From Bacteroidales bacterium M3 (GTDB lineage: Bacteria; Bacteroidota; Bacteroidia; Bacteroidales; Muribaculaceae), in assembly GCA_001689445.1 (NCBI GenBank), contig LUJN01000010.1, forward strand, positions 124,001 to 188,000: a stretch of 64,000 nucleotides of DNA. Direction: 5' to 3'. Position numbers and translations under genes: made by a program. Numbering within the stretch: the stretch's first letter is position 1; each line of letters begins with the position of its first letter. A model generated the notes under the pieces. The model was not told where the DNA came from. It did no database searches and saw nothing but the letters and a program-made list of their open reading frames with translations. Below are positions 8,043-16,662 of this stretch, in pieces.

Positions 8043-8450
8043 ATGAAGTACAACATTATCGACATCGAAGGCATAGGTGATGCTCAAGGAGCAAAGCTGA
8101 AAGCCGCCGGTATCAACACCGTGGAGGATCTACTCGACAAGTGCGCCGCCCCCAAGGGACGCAAGGCCTTGGCCGAAGAAACGGGAATCTCCGAGAAGCT
8201 GATACTGAAATGGACCAACCATGCCGACCTGTTCCGCATCAATGGCGTAGGCCCGCAGTTTGCCGAACTGCTTGAGGCTGCCGGAGTCGATACCGTAAAG
8301 GAGCTGCGTCACCGCAAGGCCGAAAACCTCGCCGCCAAGATGGAGGAGATCAACACCGCCAAGCATCTCACGCGCCGCGTCCCCTCAGCCACCGAACTGC
8401 AAAAAATGATTGACGAGGCCGCCACCCTCGAGCCCCGCGTGACCTACTGA
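8043..8450 (+). CDS. DUF4332 helix-hairpin-helix protein
   Basis: A 135-residue protein with two helix-hairpin-helix-like repeats: IEGIGDAQGAKLKAAGINTVEDLL at the start and INGVGPQFAELLEAAGVDTVKELRHR in the middle. This is the DUF4332 layout. The G-I/V-G-x-x-x-A-x-x-L pattern is a non-specific DNA-binding or protein-interaction fold. No catalytic domain is attached. It is followed directly by a rho-independent terminator, so it is monocistronic. The role is unknown; nucleoid or structural association is a guess from the fold only. Confidence 0.8.
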   Translation: MKYNIIDIEGIGDAQGAKLKAAGINTVEDLLDKCAAPKGRKALAEETGISEKLILKWTNHADLFRINGVGPQFAELLEAAGVDTVKELRHRKAENLAAKMEEINTAKHLTRRVPSATELQKMIDEAATLEPRVTY

Positions 8451-8472
8451 CCAATTATACCTTTATCAACTA

Positions 8473-8516
8473 AGAGTACCGCAAATCTCTATTTATATTT
8501 TGCGGTACTCTCTTTT
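8473..8516 (+). terminator. Rho-independent terminator after the DUF4332 gene
   Basis: A perfect 13-bp stem (AGAGTACCGCAAA at 8473-8485 and its complement at 8499-8511) is followed by CTTTTTAT. Confidence 0.85.
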
Positions 8517-8525
8517 TATATCCAT

Positions 8526-8561
8526 AAAAAAGGAGCGACATCCTGCGTTGCAGGATGTCGC
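8526..8561 (-). terminator. Terminator of the candidate structured RNA
   Basis: A 12-bp perfect stem with a three-base loop (8535-8546 with 8550-8561) is followed on the minus strand by CTCC and six T. It lies back to back with the terminator of the convergent DUF4332 gene. Confidence 0.85.
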
Positions 8562-8788
8562 CTTATAAAATCCACACCAAAGGATGCGATGAAACTCCGA
8601 ATGACAGGTTTTGAGTGCTACCCGTTCTTTGTAATCCGCCTGTGGTCATGAGACCTCCTCTTGCGAGGTGGGGCCCGCCATCGAGCGGGTGAGCTTGTCT
8701 CGGCATTTCATAAAAATTTGATGAGTTTCCCAATCTACTTTGATGTGGGTATTTTCGAGTGGGATTCCAGCTCTCTCGCTGTATTTCT
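8526..8788 (-). ncRNA. Candidate structured non-coding RNA, ~260 nt, family not recognised
   Basis: The stretch 8520-8790 has no credible ORF but is bounded on the minus strand by a near-perfect promoter (8795-8825) and a strong terminator (8526-8561). Within it many segments can pair in nested order: CCACATCAAAG with CTTTGGTGTGG near the two ends, GAAACTC with GAGTTTC inside that, then CCGA-GACA with TGTC-(AT)-TCGG. Inside these lie four local hairpins (CCCGC/GCGGG, CCTC-GCAA-GAGG with a GNRA loop, GGTC-TCAT-GACC, ACAGG/CCTGT). A branched, closed fold like this indicates a functional RNA. It lacks the conserved blocks of RNase P RNA, tmRNA and SRP RNA, and a rod-like 6S shape is not obvious. 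The next minus-strand gene is not downstream, so a riboswitch is unlikely. Confidence 0.65.
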
Positions 8789-8794
8789 ATAACA

Positions 8795-8825
8795 CAAAGA
8801 TAGCGATAAAAGTTGAAATTGCAAA
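8795..8825 (-). promoter_or_regulatory. Promoter of the candidate structured RNA
   Basis: On the minus strand TTTG (8822-8825) and TATCTTTG (8795-8802) are separated by 19 bases, matching the Bacteroidetes primary-sigma consensus in both boxes and spacing. Predicted transcription starts near 8788. There is no ORF behind it. Confidence 0.75.
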
Positions 8826-8973
8826 CTTTCCGGAATTTTTTTCATTGCCACTGCAACCTTTCATGAGGTAAGGCCGTCAAAGTCTATGAAACGATTGGTC
8901 TATGAAACGTGGCAATATGTCGCAAAATCACTTCATTTAACACCCACCGATACATTTTATTGGTATAATGTGG

Positions 8974-8981
8974 TAACTTTG
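8974..8981 (+). promoter_or_regulatory. -7 promoter box of the ABC export operon
   Basis: TAACTTTG fits TAnnTTTG and lies 61 bases before the ATG at 9043. A -33 element is not clear. The preceding region 8831-8970 contains only a 12-base direct repeat (GTCTATGAAACG at 8882 and 8898) and no gene. Confidence 0.55.
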
Positions 8982-9042
8982 TGGCGAAAAGTAAAAGCGT
9001 TTAAGAGGCCAAGGCCAAATTCATACACATTTCGACAAAACG

Positions 9043-9726
9043 ATGATTATCCAGCTAAAAGACATCAACAAGACCTATCCGGGAGCGGTGCCGCTGCATG
9101 TGCTCAAAGGCATAAACCTCGACATCGACAAGGGGGAACTTGTCTCAATCATGGGTGCATCAGGCTCGGGTAAATCGACCCTGCTCAACATCCTCGGCAT
9201 CCTCGACTCATATGACACGGGAGAATATATACTCGACGGCATCGAAATTAAGAATCTGAGCGAGAACCGCAGCGCCGAGCTGCGCAACCGCCTGATAGGC
9301 TTTGTGTTCCAATCATTCAACCTCATCAGCTATAAGAATGCGGTGGAGAACGTCGCCCTGCCGCTGTTCTATCAGGGCGTAAGCCGACGCAAGCGCAACG
9401 CCCTGGCGATGGAACAGCTTGAGCGAATGGGGCTTGCCGACCGCGCCCATCATCTCCCCGGCGAGCTGTCGGGTGGCCAGAAACAGCGCGTCGCCATAGC
9501 CCGCGCCCTCATCACCAACCCCTCCATCATACTTGCCGACGAACCGACAGGCGCACTTGACAGCAAGACCTCGCGGGAGGTGATGCAGGTGTTCCGCGAC
9601 CTCAACCGTGAGGGGATGACAATCGTCATCGTGACTCACGACCCGGGTGTCGGCGAGCAGACCGACCGCATAATACGCATCTCCGACGGCATAATCACCA
9701 ACCCCACCCTCCCCCCCAATGCTTGA
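9043..9726 (+). CDS. ABC transporter ATP-binding protein, MacB/LolD type
   Basis: A 227-residue nucleotide-binding subunit that powers the exporter encoded by the next four genes. Walker A is GASGSGKST (38-46), the Q-loop is FVFQ (near 87-90), the signature LSGGQ is at 142-146, and Walker B is ILADEP at 163-168 with catalytic Glu167, followed by the D-loop and a switch His in VTHD. Sequence style (ELSGGQKQRVAIARALITNP) is that of the MacB/LolD/FtsE subfamily, which works by mechanotransmission rather than classical transport. The gene overlaps the permease by 8 bases. Confidence 0.95.
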   Translation: MIIQLKDINKTYPGAVPLHVLKGINLDIDKGELVSIMGASGSGKSTLLNILGILDSYDTGEYILDGIEIKNLSENRSAELRNRLIGFVFQSFNLISYKNAVENVALPLFYQGVSRRKRNALAMEQLERMGLADRAHHLPGELSGGQKQRVAIARALITNPSIILADEPTGALDSKTSREVMQVFRDLNREGMTIVIVTHDPGVGEQTDRIIRISDGIITNPTLPPNA

Positions 9727-10939
9727 CCTTATAAGAGAAATAGCGCAGACCCTGCGCAACAACAAGCTGCGCACTGCCCTGACGGGATTTGCCGTGGCAT
9801 GGGGCATATTCATGCTCATCGTGCTGCTCGGCATGTCGCGGGGACTCCTAAACTCATTCAACGACAGCCGCATGTCGCAAGGGGCAAACACAATAGACAT
9901 ATGGGGCGGCGAGACCTCCAAGGCCCACGGCGGATTCAAGGAGGGACGCAACATCGAGCTGAAAGACGCCGATCTCCCCTCCATAGCGTCACGCGACCGA
10001 CAGCACGTAGAGGGCACATCAGCCCGCCTGTCGGGCGACGCCACCACCATTTCAAGCGACAAGGACTATATCGCCGGGAGCTACTCGGGCGTCTATCCGT
10101 CGGCTCTCGCTAGCTCGGGCGAGGAGATTGCCGAGGGACGGTTTATCAACGACAACGACCTGTCGCAGCGGCGCAAGGTCATTGTGCTCGCACGCAAGAA
10201 CACCGACATCCTGTTTCCCGGCGAAAAACATGTCGTAGGCAAACGCGTGAAGCTGAAAGACCTGTCGTTCACCATCATAGGAATATATGACAGCGAGTGG
10301 CGCACAAACACCTACATACCCTACACCACTGCCCGCGCCCTCAACGGCGACAAAACGTCGGTCGACCAGATAAGCGTCGCCATAACCGACGTGAACACCG
10401 TCGAGGATGGAGAGGCGGTCGAGAAGGGAGTGCGCTCCACCCTCGCGACCCGCCACCATTTCGACCCCGACGACCAGTCGGCCGTATGGATATGGAACCG
10501 CTTCACGCAGCACATGACGATGAACAGCGGCATGGGCATCCTTGAGGTCGCCATATGGGTCATAGGCATATTCACCATGCTGTCGGGCATCATCGGCGTG
10601 AGCAACATCATGTTTGTCTCCGTGCGCGAGCGCACCCACGAGATAGGAATACGCCGCGCCATCGGAGCGAAACCGCGCAACATCCTCAACCAGGTGATAC
10701 TTGAGAGCGTCGCCATCACCGCCCTGTTCGGCTACATCGGGATATTCTTCGGCATACTCCTCACCGAGGGGCTGAACAAAGCCTTTGCCGGCTCCGACTT
10801 CATCAAGAATCCCACCGTCGACATAGGCATAGCCCTCAAGGTGACGCTCGTGCTCATCTTGGCCGGCGCGCTTGCCGGAGTATTCCCGGCGTTGAAGGCA
10901 TTGAAGGTAAAACCCGTCGAGGCCCTACGCACTGAATAG
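9719..10939 (+). CDS. MacB-like ABC transporter permease (first)
   Basis: A 406-residue protein with the FtsX/MacB plan. One N-terminal transmembrane helix follows LRNNKLRTALTGFAVAWGIFMLIVLLGM (residues ~12-40). A large periplasmic domain spans about 60-275, and three C-terminal helices start at ~285 with the conserved GVSNIMFVSVRERTHEIGIRRAIGAKPRNI coupling segment. It ends in the usual VFPALKALKVKPVEALRTE. The substrate is not readable. The second permease in this operon is homologous, so the pair probably forms a heterodimer with the shared ATPase. Confidence 0.93.
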   Translation: MLDLIREIAQTLRNNKLRTALTGFAVAWGIFMLIVLLGMSRGLLNSFNDSRMSQGANTIDIWGGETSKAHGGFKEGRNIELKDADLPSIASRDRQHVEGTSARLSGDATTISSDKDYIAGSYSGVYPSALASSGEEIAEGRFINDNDLSQRRKVIVLARKNTDILFPGEKHVVGKRVKLKDLSFTIIGIYDSEWRTNTYIPYTTARALNGDKTSVDQISVAITDVNTVEDGEAVEKGVRSTLATRHHFDPDDQSAVWIWNRFTQHMTMNSGMGILEVAIWVIGIFTMLSGIIGVSNIMFVSVRERTHEIGIRRAIGAKPRNILNQVILESVAITALFGYIGIFFGILLTEGLNKAFAGSDFIKNPTVDIGIALKVTLVLILAGALAGVFPALKALKVKPVEALRTE

Positions 10940-10941
10940 TG

Positions 10942-10983
10942 CAAAGTTCAAAGTGCACAATTCAAAGTGCACAATTCAAAGTT
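10942..10983. repeat. Short 14-bp tandem repeat between the two permease genes
   Basis: The unit CAAAGTGCACAATT starts at 10949 and 10963, with a third partial copy at 10977 and a degenerate copy before. The copies fill the gap between the permeases and extend into the region where the second permease could start. Similar A/C/T-rich degenerate copies (CAAAAGTCAAAGTTCAGAG) occur after the second permease, near 12255. Confidence 0.7.
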
Positions 10984-10997
10984 ATGAGTTTACAATT

Positions 10998-12245
10998 ATG
11001 AGAAATCCGATATTTGACATCGAAAACTGGAAAGAGATTGGCGCGACGCTTGCACGCAACAAGACGCGCACATTCCTGACGGCATTCGGCATCTTCTGGG
11101 GCACAGCCATGCTGGCTATGCTCTGGGGCGGCGCACATGGACTGGAGGATATCCTGCGGCGCAACTTCGACGGATTTGCCACCAATGTGGCATTTATCGA
11201 GGCCAACCGCACAAGCCTCCCATATCGGGGCTACAACAAGGGTATGACCTGGAATCTCACCGTCAACGACGTCGCCAACATACGCCGCATGACCCCTTAT
11301 CTGGAAGCCTCCTCGGCTGTAGGAGGCACAGGCACCAAGCAGGCGGTCAACGGCAAGCGTCACTCATCAGGGTCGATGATGGGTGTCGAGGCCTCCTATA
11401 CCCGAATATTCCTGCCCGTCATCTATGAGGGACGGTTTATCAACGAGGCCGACGAGAGCAGCTCGCGCAAGGTGTGCGTGCTCGGCAAGCGCGTGGCCGG
11501 CGAGCTGTTTGGCGTCGAGTCGCCCATCGGCAAATTTGTCGAGGTAGGCGGCATATACTACCGTGTCATAGGCGTGGCGGGGCAGACATCAGAGGTGCAG
11601 ATAATGTCGAAGGTCGACGACTCGATAATCGTGCCGATGTCAACAATGCGGCAAGCCTACAACCTCGGAGACAACGTCGGGGCGCTCATGGTGCTTGCCA
11701 AGCAGGGGCACAGCCCCAAGGAGCTTGAAGGCGCCATAGGGAGAGCAATACGCCTGAGCCATCCCATCCACCCCGACGACAAGAAAGCGATAGGGCTCTT
11801 TGACATCTCCGAGCAGTTTGCCATGATTGACAACCTGTTTATCGGCCTCAACATCCTCGCCCTGTTTGTCGGCGCGGGCACTCTGTTGGCGGGCATCATC
11901 GGCGTAGGCAACATCATGTGGGTCATCGTCAAGGAGCGCACCCAGGAGATAGGAATACGCCGTGCAATCGGTGCAAAGCCGCGCGACATCATCGCGCAGA
12001 TACTCTCCGAGAGTGTCGTGCTCACCACCATAGCCGGCATCGCGGGGATATGCTTCGCGGCGGCGGTACTTGCCGGAGCCGAGATAATGACAGCCGATGA
12101 AATATCCTCGCCACGCTTCCAGCTCACATTCGGACAGGCGATAGGCATAATGGTGACATTCATCGTGCTCGGCACCGCCGCAGGGACAATTCCCGCCATA
12201 AAGGCGATGAGGATAAAACCCATAGAGGCTATGAATGATAAATGA
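10998..12245 (+). CDS. MacB-like ABC transporter permease (second)
   Basis: A 415-residue protein homologous to the preceding permease. It has an N-terminal helix after LARNKTRTFLTAFGIFWGTAMLAML, a periplasmic domain (~60-285), and three C-terminal helices with GVGNIMWVIVKERTQEIGIRRAIGAKPRDI and a final IPAIKAMRIKPIEAMNDK. The ORF is open from an earlier ATG at 10953, but those 15 residues are encoded by the tandem repeat. The ATG at 10998 gives a conserved start (MRNPIFDIENWKEIG), so it is preferred. It is the third gene of the export operon. Confidence 0.93.
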   Translation: MRNPIFDIENWKEIGATLARNKTRTFLTAFGIFWGTAMLAMLWGGAHGLEDILRRNFDGFATNVAFIEANRTSLPYRGYNKGMTWNLTVNDVANIRRMTPYLEASSAVGGTGTKQAVNGKRHSSGSMMGVEASYTRIFLPVIYEGRFINEADESSSRKVCVLGKRVAGELFGVESPIGKFVEVGGIYYRVIGVAGQTSEVQIMSKVDDSIIVPMSTMRQAYNLGDNVGALMVLAKQGHSPKELEGAIGRAIRLSHPIHPDDKKAIGLFDISEQFAMIDNLFIGLNILALFVGAGTLLAGIIGVGNIMWVIVKERTQEIGIRRAIGAKPRDIIAQILSESVVLTTIAGIAGICFAAAVLAGAEIMTADEISSPRFQLTFGQAIGIMVTFIVLGTAAGTIPAIKAMRIKPIEAMNDK

Positions 12246-12318
12246 TTCAACAAGTGCAAAAGTCAAAGTTCAGAGTTCACAGTTTTGGAAATATAAATAA
12301 TAAAAACATATTCACGTT

Positions 12319-13416
12319 ATGAGAAAAGTATTGAAGATATTGATGTGGGTGGTGATAGCGGCCGTGTTTGTCGGCACGTTTGTCTACCTCTTTATCAATT
12401 CGCAGTCCCACGAGAAAGTCTACGAGCTTGTCTCCCCGTCGTCGGAGAGCATCGAGCGCACAACAGTGCTCACCGGCAAGATTGAACCACGTGACGAGAT
12501 CGACATCAAGCCGCAGATTTCGGGCATCATCTCCGAGATAAACGTCGAGCCGGGCGATGTGGTGAAGGCCGGCGACGTGATAGCCAAAATCAAGGTTATC
12601 CCCGACGAGTCGCAACTCTCCTCGGCCCAGAACCGCGTCAACGTGGCGCGCCTCACCCTCGAGCAGTCTAAGCTCGAATATGAGCGCACCCGACAGCTCT
12701 ATGACAAGAAATTTGTGAGCCGCGAGGAGTACGAACAGTCTCTCAACACCTACGAGAAAGCCCGCGAGGAGGTCGCATCGGCCAACGACGCTCTCACCAT
12801 CGTGCGCGACGGCATCTCCAGTCTCCGCGCATCGGAGAGCAACACCCTCGTGCGTGCCACCATCGACGGACTCATACTTGAAGTGCCCGTCAAGGTGGGA
12901 AGTTCGGTGATACAGGCCAACACCATGAACGACGGCACGACAATCGCCACGATAGCCGACATGAACGATCTGATATTCAAAGGCAAGATTGACGAGACCG
13001 AGGTGGGACTGCTGCATACGGGTATGCCGATGAAGATATCAATCGGCGCATTGCCCGACCTGTCGCCCGAGGCGTCGATAGAGTACATAGCCCCTAAGGG
13101 GACGGAAGACAACGGATCAAACACGTTTGAAATCAAGGCCGCCATCTCCGTGCCCGCGTCAGCCGGGCTGCGTGCCGGCTACAGCGCCAACGCATCGGTG
13201 ATGCTCGACAAGGCCGACGGCGCGTTGACCATCCCCGAGAGCGTCATCGAGTGGGCCGGGGACAGCACGTTTGTCTACTGCCTCACCGACTCGGTGCCCG
13301 TGCAGAAGTTTGAACGCCGCCAGGTGAAAACCGGCATATCGGACGGTATCAACATACAGGTGCTCGACGGCATCGACAGCAACGCACGCCTGCGCGGCAA
13401 TGAAATCAAGAAATAA
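12319..13416 (+). CDS. Periplasmic adaptor subunit (HlyD/MacA-like)
   Basis: A 365-residue membrane-fusion protein linking the inner-membrane permeases to the TolC-like channel. An N-terminal anchor (LKILMWVVIAAVFVGTFVYLF) is followed by a first beta-barrel/lipoyl half (TVLTGKIEPRDEIDIKPQISGIISEINVEPGDVVKAGDVIAKI, residues ~50-95). A coiled-coil hairpin spans ~100-165 (many Gln/Arg/Glu, including SREEYEQSLNTYEKAREEV), then come the second lipoyl half (IDGLILEVPVKVGSSV) and the membrane-proximal barrel. The next gene starts inside its last 17 bases or just after it. Confidence 0.93.
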   Translation: MRKVLKILMWVVIAAVFVGTFVYLFINSQSHEKVYELVSPSSESIERTTVLTGKIEPRDEIDIKPQISGIISEINVEPGDVVKAGDVIAKIKVIPDESQLSSAQNRVNVARLTLEQSKLEYERTRQLYDKKFVSREEYEQSLNTYEKAREEVASANDALTIVRDGISSLRASESNTLVRATIDGLILEVPVKVGSSVIQANTMNDGTTIATIADMNDLIFKGKIDETEVGLLHTGMPMKISIGALPDLSPEASIEYIAPKGTEDNGSNTFEIKAAISVPASAGLRAGYSANASVMLDKADGALTIPESVIEWAGDSTFVYCLTDSVPVQKFERRQVKTGISDGINIQVLDGIDSNARLRGNEIKK

Positions 13417-13423
13417 CCAAGTC

Positions 13424-14716
13424 ATGAAATATATCGCCACCATACTGTCATTAGCCATCGCGGCATCGTCGGCCAATGCCGAGGTGTGGACCCTCGACCG
13501 CTGCATAGACTATGCCATCAACCACAACATCAGCGTCAAGTCACGCCTTGTCGACAAGGAGGCGTCGGAGATTGACGTGTCATCGGCAAAGGCCGCCTAC
13601 CTCCCCACCCTCTCGGCAGGTGCGTCGCAGAGCTGGAATTTCGGCCGAGGGCTTACAGCAGAAAACATATATGCCAACCGCAACACCTCCAATACACAGT
13701 TTGACGCATCGCTCAATCTCCCCGTCTTCACGGGTCTCGCCAATGAGCGCAACCTGCGTCTGAGCCGCATAAACCTCATGTCGGTGGTGGAGCAATATGA
13801 GTCAGCAAAAGAGGATGTGACCCTCAACGTAATATCGGCCTATCTGCAAGTCCTGTACACCAAGGAACTCCACGAAGTGGCCCTACAGCAGGTCGCGCTC
13901 TCGGAGTATGAGCTGACGCGCCGCAAAGCACTGCTTGAGGCGGGAAAGATACCCGAGGTCGACATGCTTGAAGCCAAGTCGCAGCTTGCCCAGGACGAAC
14001 TCTCATCGACCACGACGATGAACGACTACACCCTCGCCTTGGTCGATCTCGCCCAACTGCTCGAACTCAACGGCATCGAGGGCATGGAGGTCGCCCCGTT
14101 GGAGGAGAATCCACGACTGCTCGTTCCCGCCGACGAGGTATACCGCAACGCCCTCGCCACCAACCACGGGATAAAGGCTGCCGAATATGAGGTCGAGGCG
14201 GCGCGCCGGCAGATAGCGGTCGCCCAGACGGGATATATACCCACCTTGTCGTTCAACGCCGGACTCGGCAGCAGCTACTACTCCATCCACGGTCTTGAAA
14301 ACAAGTCTTTCTCACAGCAGATGAAGGACAATTTCAACTCCTACGTGGGATTCTCGCTGCGCATCCCCATTTTTGATGCCCTGTCAACCCGCAACAAGGT
14401 GAAAAAAGCCCGCGTGCAGCAGATATCGTCACAGCTACAGCTCGACGACCGGCGCAAGCAGCTGCACAAGGCCATCACACAGGCCTACTATCAGGCCGTT
14501 GGAGCACAGAAAAAGGAGCAGTCTGGCATCATAGCCGAGGATGCCGCCGCCAAGGCTTTTGAGGCGATGTCAGAGAAATATTCCCTCGGACGAGCCACGC
14601 CGACCGACTACGAGCAGGCCAAGACCAAATACCTGCGTGCCACGTCGGAGCGGATACAGGCCAAGTATGAGCATATACTGCGCTGCCGCATCCTCGACTT
14701 CTACAATGGCAACTGA
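13424..14716 (+). CDS. TolC-family outer-membrane efflux protein
   Basis: About 430 residues, the outer-membrane channel of the exporter. With the start at 13424 the protein opens with a standard signal peptide (MKYIATILSLAIAASSANA). An ATG at 13400 would add eight polar residues and overlap the adaptor gene. The body has the two repeated long-helix/beta segments of outer-membrane efflux proteins (LDRCIDYAINHNISVKSRLVDKEASEIDVSSAKAAYLP at the start, and the second repeat around EYEVEAARRQIAVAQTGYIPTLS). It completes the ATPase, permease, permease, adaptor, channel set. The two-permease layout suggests macrolide/peptide/lipid-type export without fixing the substrate. Confidence 0.93.
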   Translation: MKYIATILSLAIAASSANAEVWTLDRCIDYAINHNISVKSRLVDKEASEIDVSSAKAAYLPTLSAGASQSWNFGRGLTAENIYANRNTSNTQFDASLNLPVFTGLANERNLRLSRINLMSVVEQYESAKEDVTLNVISAYLQVLYTKELHEVALQQVALSEYELTRRKALLEAGKIPEVDMLEAKSQLAQDELSSTTTMNDYTLALVDLAQLLELNGIEGMEVAPLEENPRLLVPADEVYRNALATNHGIKAAEYEVEAARRQIAVAQTGYIPTLSFNAGLGSSYYSIHGLENKSFSQQMKDNFNSYVGFSLRIPIFDALSTRNKVKKARVQQISSQLQLDDRRKQLHKAITQAYYQAVGAQKKEQSGIIAEDAAAKAFEAMSEKYSLGRATPTDYEQAKTKYLRATSERIQAKYEHILRCRILDFYNGN

Positions 14717-14729
14717 CGCCGAACACCCG

Positions 14730-15197
14730 TCACGGGCGCATCGCGCCCCGGCGCATAATTATTGGCAACGCCTCAAGGCGGGAATATACCTCCTGCACTA
14801 TAGCATCCAAGGGAGCGCGGTCATAGCCGCGCTCCCTTATCACATCATCCACTACGGCAGCATAGTCGTTGTGAGCGGCAGTATTGAGCGACTTCCAGTT
14901 GATGCCGGCAAACTTCCGCGCCACCTCCATGTCGAGCGGGAGACGCCCCTGTAACATAAGCACCGCTATCACGGGATAGCCCGGATATCCCTGCCAGTAG
15001 GACGCCTTGTCGTTGGAGGTGTAGGTGTCATCGTGCCATGTCACCGTGTAGCTGCGCGAGCCGTCCGACGACTTCACCACTGCCTCCCCGCTCTCACCGA
15101 GCAGCAACCCCTCCTCGGGGGTGGGCATCGTCACACGATTGTCGGCCACGGCACTGTAGGCCTCATATATCTTTTCTATAGGGGGTAATTTTTTCAT
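14730..15197 (-). CDS. Conserved hypothetical protein
   Basis: About 155 residues from the ATG at 15197 (MKKLPPIEKIYEAYSAVAD). The frame is open further upstream to 15242 but that extension looks non-coding. The protein is soluble with no signal peptide or membrane segment. It has an N-terminal helix, a strand region (GEAVVKSSDGSRSYTVTWHDDTYTSND), then helices with FAGINWKSLNTAAHNDYAAVVDDVI. I do not recognise the family. It is convergent with the TolC gene (13-base gap). Confidence 0.65.
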   Translation of the reverse strand: MKKLPPIEKIYEAYSAVADNRVTMPTPEEGLLLGESGEAVVKSSDGSRSYTVTWHDDTYTSNDKASYWQGYPGYPVIAVLMLQGRLPLDMEVARKFAGINWKSLNTAAHNDYAAVVDDVIRERGYDRAPLDAIVQEVYSRLEALPIIMRRGAMRP

Positions 15198-15283
15198 AAA
15201 TATAGTTGAAATAAAATGATTTTGTCTTAAAACATTTCTCAACAGGGGTGTGTTGAATAGATATCACTATTTATCTAATTGAA

Positions 15284-16585
15284 ATGAATTTTAAGAAAAT
15301 TTTCATGCTCGCCGCTGCCGGAATAGCCGTAGTGGGCACATCGGCCAAAAGTCCGGTCCAGATACAGTCCGACTCCATAAAGGAGTCCCACAAGATCATA
15401 TTTTTTGGAGAGGGGCAAAATCCCGGCCGCGACTCTATCCGCACACTCGTGGATGCATTCTACTATGACCAGTTCCGCCACTTCCAGGACCCGCGTGCAC
15501 CATATTTCATGTTCATGAGCCGCGACGCCCAGTTGGCGATGGGTATCGGCGGCAGGGTTAAGATGCGCGGATGGTATGACTGGGGCGGCGCACAGACCGG
15601 GCGCGGATTCATCCCCTACAATATAGCGATGGCCGACATAGCCGAGCATCGGCGCAACTTCGGCACATCTCCCGCCGGATCGGCCCTTTTCTTCAAGATA
15701 CTCGGCACGCACAGCAAGATAGGCAACTACCAGCTATATATCGAGGCCAATTTCACAGGATATGGCTCGCGTGACTTCAAGCTGAAAAAGGCATATGCCA
15801 CCATCAACGACTGGACTGTCGGTTATGCCAACTCCACTTTCAGCGACCCTTCGGCCCAGCCCCCGACAATCGACTCCCAAGGCCCGAATATCGAGATAAG
15901 CGCCACATCGACACTCGTCAGATGGATGCATAGCTTCAAGAAACATTGGGTCGTGGCCCTCTCGGTGGAGGACCCCGACATACAGATTGGTTCCAACGGC
16001 ACGCAGACGGCCACGATTGACAAGTGGTTTCCCGATGTGGCTGCATTCGGGCAATATGAATGGGGCAACGGAGAGCATGTGCGCCTCGCCGGCATCATGA
16101 GGGTACTCCCTTATCGCGACCTTGTAGCGCAGAAAAATCATAACATCATGGGCTGGGGCCTGCATCTCAGCACTGTGTTCAATCCTGTCGACCCCGTGAC
16201 TATATACGGCTCGCTGTGCGGCGGTCGCGGCATCTCCAGCCTGACCGGCGACCTTTCATGCGGCAACTTTGACCTCGTGAACAATCCCGATGCCCCCGGC
16301 AAGATGTATTCGCCCTATCTTTTCGGATGGTATGGCGCGGTACAGTACAATTTCCGGCCGAATATTTTCGCAAGTTTCACCTTCGGACAGGAAACCTACC
16401 TGCCGAGCCATTCGGTAGCCCCCGACACCTATAAATACGGCTATTACAGCGCGCTCAACGTCCTGTGGGACATCACTCCCCGCATCCAGGTGGGCGCGGA
16501 GTTCAACCTCGGCAAGCGCGAAAACTTCGACCGCGACCACAAGTGGGGACGCCGCGCCGGCCTGATGGCCCAGTTCTCGTTCTAA
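15284..16585 (+). CDS. DcaP-like trimeric outer-membrane porin
   Basis: A 433-residue protein with a signal peptide (MNFKKIFMLAAAGIAVVGTSA). Its N-terminal extension precedes a 16-stranded-type barrel pattern. The segment RDAQLAMGIGGRVKMRGWYDWGG, the phrase QLYIEANFTGYGSRDFKLKKAYATINDWTVGYANSTFSDPSAQPPTID (quoted in parts here for its features: a ladder residue plus a constriction loop) and the final LMAQFSF with terminal Phe all fit the DcaP family of dicarboxylate and amino-acid porins. The substrate is unknown. It is monocistronic, with a strong terminator right after the stop. Confidence 0.8.
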   Translation: MNFKKIFMLAAAGIAVVGTSAKSPVQIQSDSIKESHKIIFFGEGQNPGRDSIRTLVDAFYYDQFRHFQDPRAPYFMFMSRDAQLAMGIGGRVKMRGWYDWGGAQTGRGFIPYNIAMADIAEHRRNFGTSPAGSALFFKILGTHSKIGNYQLYIEANFTGYGSRDFKLKKAYATINDWTVGYANSTFSDPSAQPPTIDSQGPNIEISATSTLVRWMHSFKKHWVVALSVEDPDIQIGSNGTQTATIDKWFPDVAAFGQYEWGNGEHVRLAGIMRVLPYRDLVAQKNHNIMGWGLHLSTVFNPVDPVTIYGSLCGGRGISSLTGDLSCGNFDLVNNPDAPGKMYSPYLFGWYGAVQYNFRPNIFASFTFGQETYLPSHSVAPDTYKYGYYSALNVLWDITPRIQVGAEFNLGKRENFDRDHKWGRRAGLMAQFSF

Positions 16586-16595
16586 AAACAGGTAA

Positions 16596-16632
16596 AAAGT
16601 ATGGGCGCAATACATTGCGCCCATACTTTTTT
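16596..16632. terminator. Terminator between the porin and hisS
   Basis: A 15-bp perfect stem (16596-16610 with 16615-16629) with a four-base loop is flanked by A-tracts on one side and T-tracts on the other. It can therefore terminate the porin and probably also the convergent hisS transcript. Confidence 0.85.
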
Positions 16633-16662
16633 GTCCGGTTTTCCCCGGAATTATCATCAGGT

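Noticed and set aside
8630..8760. Possible cobalamin riboswitch in the structured minus-strand RNA (pieces such as GAAATGCCGAG and CACCCGC).
   Set aside because: The key conserved boxes are incomplete, a terminator and no gene follow on that strand, and convergent DUF4332 lies ahead.
8882..8909. 12-base direct repeat (GTCTATGAAACG) before the ABC operon.
   Set aside because: Only two copies, at one site, with no partner structure; possibly a local duplication or an operator, but unsupported.
10953..10997. Extra 15 residues at the start of the second permease.
   Set aside because: They are encoded by the tandem repeat and are not part of the conserved permease start.
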